Positions 1 through 8,700 are shown, counted from the first letter of the stretch. The stretch is DNA of 17,618 bases from Ancylobacter novellus (GCA_003241485.1 QFQD01000073.1:1-17618), one strand, 5' to 3'. Made by a program: numbers and translations. Notes: generated from the letters alone by a model not told the origin.

Positions 1-1
1 G

Positions 2-394
2 GTGGTGCTGTTCCGTTTCGGCACCGGGCTGACGCGCCGGCTGGGCGCCGACCGGCTGCTGCTCATCGGCGGGCTGGCCGGCGTGCTGCGCTTCGGCGCC
101 ATGGCGTTCGATCCGCCGGTGGCGCTGGTTCTGCCCTTGCAGCTCCTGCACGCGGCGACCTTCGGCTGCACCTATCTCGGCACGGTGGAGATGGTGGCGC
201 GCCATGCTCCGCCGGGGCGGGGCGCGGCGGTTCAGGCACTGGCGGCGTGGGTCACGACCATCGCCATGGCGCTGGCCACTGTCGCGGCCGGGCCGCTGTG
301 GCAACACTTCAACTGCGGGGCGTTCTTCGTCTCCGCCGGCTTTGCCGCCACGGGAGCGCTACTGGCATTCATCGTCGCGCTGCGGCGGGGCTGA
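2..394 (+). CDS. MFS permease, C-terminal part (5' truncated by window edge)
   Basis: This is the last ~130 residues of an integral inner-membrane transporter; the start lies left of the window, so the first in-frame GTG is not a real start. Three to four hydrophobic segments are visible: a Leu/Gly-rich one near residues 18-36, one near 39-60, one near 76-97 and one near 104-126. They are separated by short basic loops such as LTRRLGADR. The stretch QLLHAATFGCTYLG resembles the MFS_1-like / 3-phenylpropionate permease (HcaT/PPP) branch, where a QxLHxxTFG motif sits in a late helix. Substrate cannot be read from this fragment. Its stop codon abuts the stop of the opposite-strand epimerase gene. 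A role in taking up a compound used by that enzyme is only a guess. It could also be another 12-TM MFS subfamily. Confidence 0.7.
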   Translation: MVLFRFGTGLTRRLGADRLLLIGGLAGVLRFGAMAFDPPVALVLPLQLLHAATFGCTYLGTVEMVARHAPPGRGAAVQALAAWVTTIAMALATVAAGPLWQHFNCGAFFVSAGFAATGALLAFIVALRRG

Positions 395-1372
395 TCAGCC
401 CCACAGCTCCGGCTCGGGCGGCGATATGCGGCTGCCGACATAGCGCAGGCCCGGCTCGCGGTCGCGCGCCAGCAGCAGCGGGCCGTCGAGATCGACGAAA
501 CGGGCGAGGCCGGCGAGCAGCAGCGCGGGCGCGATGGCGCGCGAGGTCGCGACCATGCAGCCGACCATGATGTCGATGCCCGCCGCCCGCGCAGCCTTGG
601 CGAGGGCCAGCGCTTCGGTCAGCCCGCCGGTCTTGTCCAGCTTGACGTTGATGGCGTCGTAACGGCCGACGAGCTGCGGCAGCGTGTCGAGCCCGTGCAC
701 GCTCTCATCGGCACAGATGGCAATGGGATGCTCGATGTCGGCGAGGAGGGCGTCGTCCGCCGCCGGCAGCGGCTGCTCGACCAGTTCCACGCCGGCCCGT
801 GCGCAGGCGGCGAGGTTCGCGGCGAGATCGCCGGCCGACCAGCCCTCATTCGCGTCGACGATGAGGCGCGTGTGCGGCGCGGCGGCGCGGATGGCGGCCA
901 GCCGTTCGGCATCGCCCTCAGTGCCGAGCTTGAGCTTGAGGAGATCGTGGCCGGAGCGCGCGGCGGCGTTCGCCATGGCCTCGGGCGTGTCGAGGCTGAT
1001 CGTGTAGGCGGTGAGAATGGGGGAGGGCGCGGGCACGCCGGCCGCCTCGAAGGCGCGCCGGCCGCTACGCTTGGCATCCAGGTCCCACAGCGCGCAGTCG
1101 ATCGCGTTGCGCGCGGCGCCGGCCGGCATCAGCTTCTGCAGCGTCTCGCGGTCGAGCCCGTTGGTCACGGCGGCACGCATCGCGTCGATGGCGGCCGCAA
1201 CCCCCTCCACGCTTTCACCATAGCGGGCATAGGGCACGCATTCGCCGCGCCCGACCGCGCCGCCGTCGCGGATTTCCGCCGTTACGACAACGGCCTCGGT
1301 CTTGGAGCCGCGCGCAATGGTGAAGGCGCCGCGGATGGGAAAGCGTTCGACGCTGACGGTGAGCTCGGGCAT
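395..1372 (-). CDS. Dipeptide epimerase (L-Ala-D/L-Glu epimerase type), enolase superfamily
   Basis: This cytoplasmic Mg2+-dependent enzyme is expected to epimerise the C-terminal residue of dipeptides such as L-Ala-D-Glu from murein. At 325 aa it has the usual family length. The N-terminal capping domain covers about residues 1-115 and the barrel the rest. Visible catalytic elements are the K-x-K acid/base pair (K146, K148), metal ligands D173 (in DANEGW), E199 (in VEQP) and D222 (in ADES), the second acid/base region K244/K247 (NVKLDKTGG), and a late D-x-D (D294, D296 in DLDGP). The D-x-D typically binds the substrate amino group in Ala-Glu epimerases and favours that call over muconate cycloisomerase or o-succinylbenzoate synthase. 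The ATG start gives the family's N-terminus, although the Shine-Dalgarno is poor. Exact dipeptide specificity is not provable here; other members act on hydrophobic or cationic dipeptides. It is divergent from the mla operon. Confidence 0.85.
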   Translation of the reverse strand: MPELTVSVERFPIRGAFTIARGSKTEAVVVTAEIRDGGAVGRGECVPYARYGESVEGVAAAIDAMRAAVTNGLDRETLQKLMPAGAARNAIDCALWDLDAKRSGRRAFEAAGVPAPSPILTAYTISLDTPEAMANAAARSGHDLLKLKLGTEGDAERLAAIRAAAPHTRLIVDANEGWSAGDLAANLAACARAGVELVEQPLPAADDALLADIEHPIAICADESVHGLDTLPQLVGRYDAINVKLDKTGGLTEALALAKAARAAGIDIMVGCMVATSRAIAPALLLAGLARFVDLDGPLLLARDREPGLRYVGSRISPPEPELWG

Positions 1373-1573
1373 CTGGACGGCGTAACCTGCGATGGGCCTG
1401 CCCGAATCACTAGGCAGGCTTCTGGTCTTCTATGAGGCATGGGGTACCCCCGCCGTCACAGGGAAAGCACACTGTTTGCTGTAGCGTGCGCATTCGTTAT
1501 CTGGGTACCATTAGAGTAGGCTGCCGGCTCGACAGAGCGGAAGCCGTACCTGTATGAAACGACACGGTGAATT
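1373..1573. other. Divergent intergenic region between epimerase and mlaE
   Basis: This 201-bp region must hold promoters for both flanking genes. A perfect 7-bp inverted repeat, gcctgcc (1396-1402) and ggcaggc (1413-1419), has a 10-nt loop and lies close to the epimerase start, so it could be an operator or a leader hairpin. A 10-bp perfect palindrome, ggggtacccc, is at 1441-1450, and ggtacc recurs at 1504-1509. I found no convincing -35/-10 pair for either direction. No RNA gene is evident. Confidence 0.4.
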
Positions 1574-2785
1574 GTGTTTGTCCCGAGGGACCTGTCGTTC
1601 GGGTCGAACGGGGTCGAGGGGAAGTGGGAGCCGGATTTGGGAGCTGCTGAAGCGCCGCTTCTGGCGACAGCGCGCCACGGGCGAGAGCTGGTGTTCGTCG
1701 GCAATGGCCTATGGACGGCAGCACAGGCGCGCGCGCTCGAAGGCGCCGTCGAATCCAGCCTCGCGCAGCTCTCGGGCGATGCGGCGGAGACGGCCCGGCT
1801 CGACCTTTCCGGCGTGCGGCGCTTCGACACTGTCGGCGCGGTCGTGCTCGACCGGCTGACCCGCGCGCTGCATGAGAGCGGCGTGCGGATGCAGGTCGTC
1901 GGCCTCGACAAGCGCTTCCAGCCCCTGCTCGACGAGGTGGAGCGCGGCTGTCACCAGGTGCCTCCGCCCCGCCCGCACGTCAATGCGGTCGTCGGCGGGC
2001 TCGAAGTTGTCGGGCGCACCATGGTCGAGACCGGCCGCGACGCACTGACGCTGCTGTCCTTCATCGGCGCGGTGGTCAGCGCGCTGCTGCGCGTGGTGGT
2101 GCGGCCGCTGACCTTCCGCTGGACCTCGATGATCTATCATCTGGAGCGCACCGGGCTGCGCGCCGTGCCGATCATCGCGCTCATCACCTTCCTGATCGGC
2201 TGCATCATCGCGCAGCAGGGCATCTTCCATTTCCGCAAGTTCGGCGCGACCACCTATGTCGTCGACATGGTCGGCATCCTCACCCTGCGCGAGCTGGGCG
2301 TGCTGATCGTCTCGATCATGGTGGCCGGCCGCTCGGGCAGCGCCTTCACCGCCGAACTCGGCTCCATGCGCATGCGCGAGGAGGTCGACGCGCTGCGCGT
2401 GATGGGGTTCGACCCCAATGAGGTGCTGGTTCTGCCGCGCCTCGTCGCGCTCATCATTGCCGTGCCGCTGCTGACCTTCATCGGCAATATGTGCGCACTG
2501 TTCGGCGGCGGCCTGGTGGCGTGGCTCTATGGCAGCATCTCGCCGACCATCTTCATCAGCCGCCTGCAGGAGGCGATCTCGCTCTCGACCTTCGAGGTCG
2601 GCATGATCAAGGCGCCCTTCATGGCGGCGATCATCGGCCTCATCGCCTGCATGGAAGGCATGCGGGTGGGCGGCAGCGCCGAGTCGCTGGGCGCCCACAC
2701 GACGGCTTCCGTGGTGAAGGCCATCTTCCTCGTCATCGTGGTCGATGGGCTGTTCGCCATGTTCTTCGCCGCGATCGACATGTGA
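1574..2785 (+). CDS. mlaE: Mla-type ABC transporter permease with N-terminal STAS domain (MlaB-MlaE fusion)
   Basis: This is the inner-membrane permease of a phospholipid/lipid transporter linking inner and outer membranes. Residues ~38-123 form a STAS domain like the separate MlaB subunit of E. coli, including FDT at 84-86, where T86 lies at the position of the functionally important MlaB threonine. Residues ~150-400 form the MlaE permease, with hydrophobic helices near 158-176, 197-214, 229-251, 284-320 and 345-400. The family signature AGRSGSAFTAELGSMRMREE (251-270) precedes VDALRVMGF. Length (403 aa) fits fused STAS-MlaE proteins. The GTG start at 1574 has only a weak Shine-Dalgarno; a later start is possible but would cut into or close to the STAS domain (for example GTG at 1691). 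It is the first gene of a four-gene operon with the ATPase 9 nt downstream. Confidence 0.9.
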   Translation: MFVPRDLSFGSNGVEGKWEPDLGAAEAPLLATARHGRELVFVGNGLWTAAQARALEGAVESSLAQLSGDAAETARLDLSGVRRFDTVGAVVLDRLTRALHESGVRMQVVGLDKRFQPLLDEVERGCHQVPPPRPHVNAVVGGLEVVGRTMVETGRDALTLLSFIGAVVSALLRVVVRPLTFRWTSMIYHLERTGLRAVPIIALITFLIGCIIAQQGIFHFRKFGATTYVVDMVGILTLRELGVLIVSIMVAGRSGSAFTAELGSMRMREEVDALRVMGFDPNEVLVLPRLVALIIAVPLLTFIGNMCALFGGGLVAWLYGSISPTIFISRLQEAISLSTFEVGMIKAPFMAAIIGLIACMEGMRVGGSAESLGAHTTASVVKAIFLVIVVDGLFAMFFAAIDM

Positions 2786-2794
2786 GGAGATCCG

Positions 2795-3634
2795 GTGCAG
2801 CCCCAGACAACCCAGCTTCGACAGCGCAACGGCGCGGTGCAGGCCCCGGTCGCGGCGGAGCCGATCATCAGCGTGCGCGACCTCGTCGTGGCGTTCGGCG
2901 AGCGCGTCATCCTGAACGGCCTGTCGCTCGACGTCATGCGGGGTGAGATCCTCGGCTTCGTCGGCGCCTCGGGCGGCGGCAAATCGGTGCTGACGCGCAC
3001 CATTCTCGGCCTGGTGCCCAAGCGCGCGGGAAAGGTCGAGGTATTCGGCGAGGATCTCGACACGCTGAGCTACGAGCAGCGCCGGCAGCTTGAGCAGCGC
3101 TGGGGCGTGCTGTTCCAGCAGGGCGCGCTGTTCTCCTCGCTGAGCGTGCGGCAGAACATCCAGTTCCCCATGCGCGAATATCTCGACATGTCGCAGCGGC
3201 TCATGGACGAGATCACCGTCGCCAAGATCGAGATGGTGGGTCTTAACCCCGATGTGACGGAAAAGATGCCGTCCGAGCTTTCCGGCGGCATGATCAAACG
3301 CGTGGCTCTGGCGCGGGCATTGGCGCTGGATCCGGAGATCCTGTTTCTCGACGAGCCGACCTCGGGTCTCGACCCGATCGGCGCCGGTGAATTCGACGAA
3401 CTGATCGCGACGCTGCAGCAGACTTTGGGACTGACCGTATTCATGGTAACGCACGATCTGGACAGCCTTCACACCGTGTGTGACCGCATCGCCGCGCTGG
3501 CGGACGGCAAGGTCATCGCGGTCGGGCCGATAGAGACCATGCTGGCATCGAAGCACCCCTGGGTTTCCGCCTATTTCCACGGAAAGCGGGCCCGGGCTGC
3601 CGGCTTTGGTTCTGAACAGGAAAGGGCGCGCTGA
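2795..3634 (+). CDS. mlaF: Mla-type ABC transporter ATPase
   Basis: This cytoplasmic ATPase drives the lipid transporter through MlaE. The 279-aa protein has Walker A GASGGGKS at residues 57-64, a Q-loop in LFQQGALF, the ABC signature LSGGM followed by KRVALARALALDPE, Walker B ILFLDEPTSGLDP and the H-loop histidine in VTHD. The first ~22 residues are a non-conserved extension before the ABC fold begins near EPIISVRDL. The GTG start at 2795 is supported by an AGGAGA Shine-Dalgarno at 2785-2790 that overlaps the last base of the mlaE stop codon. This spacing indicates translational coupling. The sequence is closer to Mla/Ttg2A/MCE-linked ATPases than to amino-acid importers because of the LFQQGALFSSLSV segment and the operon partners. 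Confidence 0.93.
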   Translation: MQPQTTQLRQRNGAVQAPVAAEPIISVRDLVVAFGERVILNGLSLDVMRGEILGFVGASGGGKSVLTRTILGLVPKRAGKVEVFGEDLDTLSYEQRRQLEQRWGVLFQQGALFSSLSVRQNIQFPMREYLDMSQRLMDEITVAKIEMVGLNPDVTEKMPSELSGGMIKRVALARALALDPEILFLDEPTSGLDPIGAGEFDELIATLQQTLGLTVFMVTHDLDSLHTVCDRIAALADGKVIAVGPIETMLASKHPWVSAYFHGKRARAAGFGSEQERAR

Positions 3635-3641
3635 GGCCATC

Positions 3642-4688
3642 ATGGAAACACGCGCCAATTACGTCATCATCGGTCTTTTCACGCTCGCGGTCATGGCGGC
3701 AGGCTTTGCCTTCGTCTGGTGGTTCAACGGCTCGAACTCGCGCGGGCCCCGCACGGCCTATGACGTGGTGTTCAGCGGCCCGGTCAGCGGCCTGCAGACC
3801 GGTTCCGCCGTCACCTTCAACGGCATCCCGGTCGGCGAGGTCACCGGCCTGCGGCTCGACACGCAGGACCCGCGCAAGGTGGTCGCCACCGTGTCGGTGC
3901 AGCCGACCACGCCGGTGAAGTCCGACACGCGGGCGCAGCTGAACGCGCAGGTGCTGACGGGTCTGTCCTCCATCGGCCTCGTCGGCGGCGCCGCGAACGC
4001 CGAACCGCTGCCGGCACCGCCGGACGGCCAGCTGCCGCGCATCGAGGCGGATGCCTCCGCCGTTCAGGACCTGATGCAGGGCGCGCGACAGGTCATCGGC
4101 CGGGTCGACGACATCGCCGCACGGGTGGACGACATCCTTCGCGACAACCAGAACAAGATCAATTCGGTGATCGCCAACGTCGACAAGTTCACCACTGTCC
4201 TCGGCAACAATTCCGAGAACATCAACGGCCTGATCACCGATGTGGGTGCCGCCGCCAAGCGCATCGAGCAGCTTGCGGCCCATCTGGATACCACCGTTCA
4301 GGCGGTGCAGCCGGACAAGGTGCGCGAAACCGTCGACAACATCGCCCAGTTCTCCAGCGAGCTCGGCGGCATGGCGACCAAGATCAACACCATCCTCGAC
4401 AATGTGAACGGCATGACCACGAGCGAGGAAGGCAAGGGCATGTTTGCCGAGATCACCGCCGCGGCCGCCGAGGTGCGCAAGCTGGCGGCCAATCTCGACA
4501 CGCGCACTGCCGAGCTGACCAAGAACATCAACCAGTTCGCCGGGCCGGGCCTGCGCCAGTACGAGGCGCTGGCGGCCGATGGCCGCAAGACGCTGGCGGA
4601 GATCGAGCGGGTGTTCAAACGGCTTGAGAGCAACCCGCGGCAGTTCATTTTTGGCGGCTCGTCCGTTCCCAGCTACAGTGGTCGTTGA
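3642..4688 (+). CDS. mlaD: MCE-domain lipid-binding protein (MlaD-like)
   Basis: This membrane-anchored periplasmic protein of the lipid transporter is expected to form a ring that carries lipid between permease and periplasm. One transmembrane anchor covers residues ~8-27 (IIGLFTLAVMAAGFAFVWW), preceded by METRANY. A single MCE domain spans ~39-116, with the conserved GLQTGSAVTFNGIPVGEV and VLTGLSSIGLVGG. A long Ala/Asn/Thr-rich helical tail follows (~130-348) and ends with a NPRQFIFGG motif. At 348 aa it is much longer than E. coli MlaD (183 aa) because of this tail, a form common in alphaproteobacteria. The ATG at 3642 is chosen because it starts the family's N-terminus and has GAGG at 3633-3636; an upstream in-frame start at 3606 would overlap mlaF and add a non-conserved leader. 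It lies 7 nt after the mlaF stop. Confidence 0.9.
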   Translation: METRANYVIIGLFTLAVMAAGFAFVWWFNGSNSRGPRTAYDVVFSGPVSGLQTGSAVTFNGIPVGEVTGLRLDTQDPRKVVATVSVQPTTPVKSDTRAQLNAQVLTGLSSIGLVGGAANAEPLPAPPDGQLPRIEADASAVQDLMQGARQVIGRVDDIAARVDDILRDNQNKINSVIANVDKFTTVLGNNSENINGLITDVGAAAKRIEQLAAHLDTTVQAVQPDKVRETVDNIAQFSSELGGMATKINTILDNVNGMTTSEEGKGMFAEITAAAAEVRKLAANLDTRTAELTKNINQFAGPGLRQYEALAADGRKTLAEIERVFKRLESNPRQFIFGGSSVPSYSGR

Positions 4689-4691
4689 GGC

Positions 4692-5354
4692 ATGGCGCGC
4701 GTGCAGAAGACAGTCGACGACGGGGGCAGGGGCGTGAAGAGTGACAGCATGTGCCGCAGGCTGACCGGCACGGCCGCGGCGATGATGATGGCGCTCGGTC
4801 TCGGCGGCTGTGCCCAGCTGCTGGCCGGCGGCGACAAGGCTGTGCCGACCTTCGACCTGACCGCGCCGTCCGATTTCGCCGCCCCGCGCGCGGGTGCGGG
4901 CCAGCTGGTCGTTGCCTCGCCGACCGCGCTGCAGGTGCTCGACACTGAACGCATCGTGGTCGAGCCGGCGTCGGGCCAGATCACCTATCTCGACAAGGCG
5001 CAGTGGAGCGACCGCCTGCCGGCGCTGTTCCAGGCCCGGCTGATCCAGTCCTTCGAGAATGCCAGCCGGGGGCGCTCGGTCGGGCGTCCGGGCGACAGCA
5101 TCGTCGCCAATTACACGCTGCTGACCGACATTCGCAGCTTCGGCATCCAGGCCTTCAGCGCGGGTGGGCCGGAGGCGGTGGTCGAGGTCTCCGCCAAGAT
5201 CGTCAGCGCCGATGCCGGGCGCATCCTCGCCGCGCGCGTCTTCAAGGCGCGAGTGGCGGCAGCCGGCACCAGTGGCGCGGAGGCGACGCAGGCGCTGGAC
5301 GCGGCCTCGGACAAGGTGTTCGTCGAGATCGTGGCCTGGGCGAGCCGCTTCTGA
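4692..5354 (+). CDS. ABC-type transport auxiliary lipoprotein (PqiC-like family)
   Basis: This predicted lipoprotein is the last gene of the mla operon and resembles the ABC_trans_aux family, which partners MCE transporters at the outer membrane (PqiC is one example). A signal peptide with a lipobox LGGC gives the lipidated Cys40 (numbered from the 4692 ATG). The mature part is a compact alpha/beta domain, ~residues 50-215, including FDLTAPSDF, VLDTERIVVEP and ending in FVEIVAWASRF. The start is ambiguous. The ATG at 4692 is 3 nt after the mlaD stop; GTG at 4734 has a G-rich upstream sequence; ATG at 4749 gives the most typical lipoprotein signal (MCRRLTG...) and has GAAGAG 7 nt upstream. I annotate the longest form but think 4749 may be right. 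With no mlaC in the operon, this protein may provide the outer-membrane-side contact. Confidence 0.85.
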   Translation: MARVQKTVDDGGRGVKSDSMCRRLTGTAAAMMMALGLGGCAQLLAGGDKAVPTFDLTAPSDFAAPRAGAGQLVVASPTALQVLDTERIVVEPASGQITYLDKAQWSDRLPALFQARLIQSFENASRGRSVGRPGDSIVANYTLLTDIRSFGIQAFSAGGPEAVVEVSAKIVSADAGRILAARVFKARVAAAGTSGAEATQALDAASDKVFVEIVAWASRF

Positions 5355-5361
5355 ATTTCTC

Positions 5362-5447
5362 GTCATCCCGGACGGCCGAAGGCCGATCCGGGATCGCGTG
5401 CAGAACGGCCAGCTGTCCCGGCTCTCGCTGCGCTCCGCCGGGATGAC
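5362..5447. repeat. REP-like palindromic element, copy A
   Basis: The element is bounded by a perfect 10-bp terminal inverted repeat, gtcatcccgg (5362-5371) and ccgggatgac (5438-5447), and contains internal small palindromes such as ggccgaaggcc. This layout resembles short interspersed palindromic elements scattered between genes in Rhizobiales chromosomes. It starts 8 nt after the lipoprotein stop, so it would be transcribed in the mla operon mRNA. Copy number in the genome cannot be judged from here. Confidence 0.65.
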
Positions 5448-5459
5448 AGTGCTGAAAGT

Positions 5460-5483
5460 AAGGGCCCTTCGCGGGCCCTTTTT
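5460..5483 (+). terminator. Rho-independent terminator of the mla operon
   Basis: An 8-bp stem (aagggccc 5460-5467, with gggccctt 5473-5480) and a 5-nt loop ttcgc are followed by continued T residues to 5483. It lies about 105 nt after the lipoprotein stop, just beyond palindromic element A. The stem pairs agggccc fully; the outer A-T pair uses the first T of the run. Confidence 0.75.
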
Positions 5484-5544
5484 CGTGTCGCGACAGCAGG
5501 CTGCTGGCGGGCGGTGGCCCGCCACCTAGTCCTCCCCCTGTCGC

Positions 5545-5639
5545 GGCCCTTCGGTCATCCCGGATAGGCCTTCGGAGGATTGCTGCGCGAGATCGCGCCT
5601 CGGCGCTTCGCCTCCGCTGGGCCGGGGAAACGAAGGGCC
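5545..5639. repeat. REP-like palindromic element, degenerate copy B
   Basis: Outer arms ggcccttcg (5545-5553) and cgaagggcc (5631-5639) pair perfectly. The inner left arm has gtcatcccgg (5554-5563), the same sequence as the end of copy A, while the inner right arm is altered to ccggggaaac. The element is therefore a related but decayed or rearranged palindrome of 95 bp. It lies between the two terminators. Confidence 0.5.
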
Positions 5640-5651
5640 AGTCGCCTAAAG

Positions 5652-5678
5652 AAAAGGGCCCCGCGAGGGGCCCTTTTT
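5652..5678 (-). terminator. Bidirectional terminator, mainly for the giant minus-strand gene
   Basis: An 11-bp stem (aaaagggcccc 5652-5662, with ggggccctttt 5667-5677) has a 4-nt loop gcga. A-run on one side and T-run on the other make it usable in both directions. It lies 23 bp past the stop of the minus-strand gene, which is where that gene's terminator should be, and it can also stop residual mla transcription. Confidence 0.8.
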
Positions 5679-5700
5679 GCATTCCAGCATTGCTGGCCGC

Positions 5701-8700
5701 TCAGTCGAAGCGGCCGGCGGCGTGGGCGAGCAAGGTGTAGACCTTGCCGGTGTCGGAGGTCAGGTAGGTCTTCGTCATCGCCTGGCCGCGGTCATCGCGC
5801 GAGACCTGGTCCAGCAGGCGCTCGAACTCGCCGATATAGCGGTCGACCGTGTCGCGGAATTCGAGGTCGCGGCGGTACTTGCGGCGAATTTCCTCGAAGG
5901 TCTGCTGACCCTGCATGGTGTAGAGGCGGCGGGTGAAGACGTTGCGTTCGCCGCGCTTGTAGCGCTCCCACAGGTCGACGGCCGCCTCATGGTCGATCAT
6001 CCGGGCGATGTCGACCGAGAGCGAGTCCAGCGATTCGATCGCGTGGTGCACCGGGCGATCGGCCTGCGTGGCCCGCGCCGCCTGACCGCGCGGACGCGGG
6101 GCATTAGGGGCCAGCGAGGGGCCGTCCGTGTCGGCGCGCGCGAGCAGCTCGGAGAGCCATCCGCTGCCCTGGCCTTCCGGATTGGATGTGGAGCGTGCGG
6201 AAGGCTGCGCAGGTGCCGGGCGGCGCTGGGCGGGAGCGGGAGCCGGGGCAGGACGAGCCGGAGCGGCCTGACGCGCCGGCTCGAAGCGCGGCGGGACGGC
6301 ACGGGCCGGCTCCACACGGGCCGGCGCCGGCGCGGGGCGTGCCGCGACAGGAGCCGGGGCCGGTGCCGGCGCGACCGGAGCAGGGGCGGGGGCCACCGGC
6401 GCCGCGGCAACAGGAGCCGGCGCCGGAGCCACCGCCACCGGGGCAGGGGCCGGCGCGGGCGCCGCCGCGACCGGCGCGGGCTGGGCCGGCGCACGGGCAG
6501 TGCGCACACCCGTATCCACGTCCAGCGAACGGCCGTGGCGGGAGACGATGTCGTTCAGCTCGGCCAGCGCCTTGATCTGCTCGGCGATGGTGCGGCGCAT
6601 GGCCGAGGCGTTGGCCTCGGTTTCCTCGGGCAGCTCCAGAATGCCGCGCTTGATCTCCTCTCGGGTGGTCTCCAGCAGCATCTTGATGTCGGCGACGGAG
6701 CTGCGCAGCTCCTCGGCCGTGCCGGTGAAGCCCTGGCTGGCCTCGCCCATCAGCGTGCTCACTTCGCGCACGGCCTGCTCATAGGTCTCACGCAGCACGG
6801 CGAGGGTGCGCTCGCGGCCGCTTTCGGTCGCGCTGCGCAGCTCTTCCTGCTGGGCGATGATGGCCTCGGCCGACTCGCTGGTGGAGGCGAGGATCGACTT
6901 GGACAGTTCGCTCGCGCGCTGTTCCGCCCGGTTGAAGGTCTCCTCCAGCGAGCGGGTATAGGCGGCGAGGCGTCCGTCCAGCTCGCTGGCGCGCCCGCCG
7001 ACGTCCTGCGCAAGGGCCAGCAGCGCCTCGTGGCGACCGCCGAGCGTCTCGTCCAGGTTCTCGTGCGCTGCGCCGAGGGCGCTGGCGACGCTGGTGATGA
7101 TGTTTGCCTGCTCGCCGAAGTTCTGGCTGAGCGCGGTGACATCCTGCAGCACGCTGGTGGAGACGGTGCGCAACTCGCGGATCTGCTCGTCCATGCGGGT
7201 CGAAGCGACGCGGCTGGCCTCGTCGACGCTGTCGACGGTGCTCTGGAAGCTGCCCAGCCGCTCGGTGATGGTCTGCTCGATGGAGGCGAGGTTGGTCGCC
7301 GACGAGGAGAGCACGTCCTGCAGCTGGATGTTGACGTCGCCGAGACGCTCCAGCAGCGAGGACACGTCGCCCTGCAGCGCCTGGTTGGTGGCGGCGATCT
7401 CGGAGACAGCGGCGCGGCCGCTCTCGGAGATCGACTCGATGAGCCCGGCGCCACGCCCTTCCAGGGTGCTGACGAACTCTTCGGTGAGGCGCGACAGCTC
7501 GCCCGAGGTGAACTCGGTCGTCTGGCGGGCCGCATCGACGATGGTGCCGCCACGGCCTTCCAGCGCGCCGATGAACTCTTCCGCAAGGCGGTTCAGTTCG
7601 CCGGAGGTGTATTCGGTGGTCTGGCGGGCCGCGTCGACGATGGTGCCGCCGCGTCCTTCCAGCGCGCCGATGAACTCCTCGGTCAGGCGGCTGAGCTCGC
7701 CGGAGGTGTATTCGGCGGTCTGGCGGGCCGCGTCGACAATGTTGCTGCCGCGCCCATCCAGATTGCCGATGAACTCCTCGCTGACACGCGACAGCTCGGT
7801 GGAGGCGAACTCCGCCGTCTGGCGGGCCGCATCGACCAGGCTGGTGCCGCGCTCGTCGAGCGTGCGGATGAAGGTGTCGGTGAGGCGGGTGAACTCGGCG
7901 GATGTGACGTCGCTGGTCTGGCGCACCGTATCGACCAGCTGCGAGCCGCGCCCGTCGAATTCGGCCAGCAGGGCGTCGCTGGCGCGGGCGATCTCGTCGA
8001 CCACCTGGCCGCTGACATGGCGGACCGTGTCGACGAGGTGCGAGCCGCGTCCGTCGAACTCGGTGAGCAGCGCGTCGCCGGCGCGGGCGATCTCGCCCGT
8101 GACCTGGCCGCTGAGCTGCTGGAGGGCGGAGACCACGTCGCCGCTCTGGTTGTTGAGATTGGCCAGCAGGTCGTCGCCGATCCGGGCCATCTCGCCCGCG
8201 GTGTTCTGGCTGGAGCGCTGGAAGGCGTCCAGAAGGCCGGCGGTGCGCTGTTCGACCGTGTTCAGCACCTCGTCGCTCATCTGCATGAGCTGCTCGGTGC
8301 GGCCGCCGGTGGCCTGCTCGAACGCGTTCACGATGGCGTCGGAGCGGGTCTCCAGTGTGTGCAGCAGGTCTTCGCTGGCGCGCATGATGTCGTCCACCGC
8401 GCCGGTGCGGGTGGTGTCGAGCGCGCGCACCATGTTGTCGCGATGATCGTCGATCGCGGCGAGCAGCTCGGAGCTGGCGCGGGAAATCTCGCTGGTGATG
8501 CCGAGGCTGCGGTCTTCCAGCGAGGCCAGCAGGCCGTTGCCGCGCTCCTCGACGATGCGGGCGAGCTCTTCCGTGCGGCTGTCGAAGAGCGAGGTCACAT
8601 CGCCGGCGCGGTCGACCAGCGTGCGGCTGACATTGTCGACCAGCGAGGTGAGGCTGCTCTCGATCTCGCTCGCCTCGTTGCGCAGCTGGCCGGCGACGGC

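Larger units (their letters stand above)
5355..5700. other. Convergent intergenic region with terminators and palindromic elements
   Basis: This 346-bp gap separates the mla operon and the minus-strand giant gene, which converge. It contains no credible gene. In order it holds an 86-bp palindromic element (5362-5447), a terminator hairpin (5460-5483), a second, degenerate palindromic element (5545-5639) and a second terminator hairpin (5652-5678). Each of these is listed separately. Confidence 0.8.

Noticed and set aside
1709..5525. Long minus-strand open frames (1709-3658 and 3513-5525) opposite the mla operon
   Set aside because: Both are antisense to four clearly recognised genes, have His/Arg/Asp-rich products with no family resemblance, and have no ribosome binding site.
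7405..8493. Regular 99-bp repeats considered as CRISPR or satellite DNA
   Set aside because: The units are contiguous without unique spacers, in frame, and encode a matching 33-residue protein repeat.
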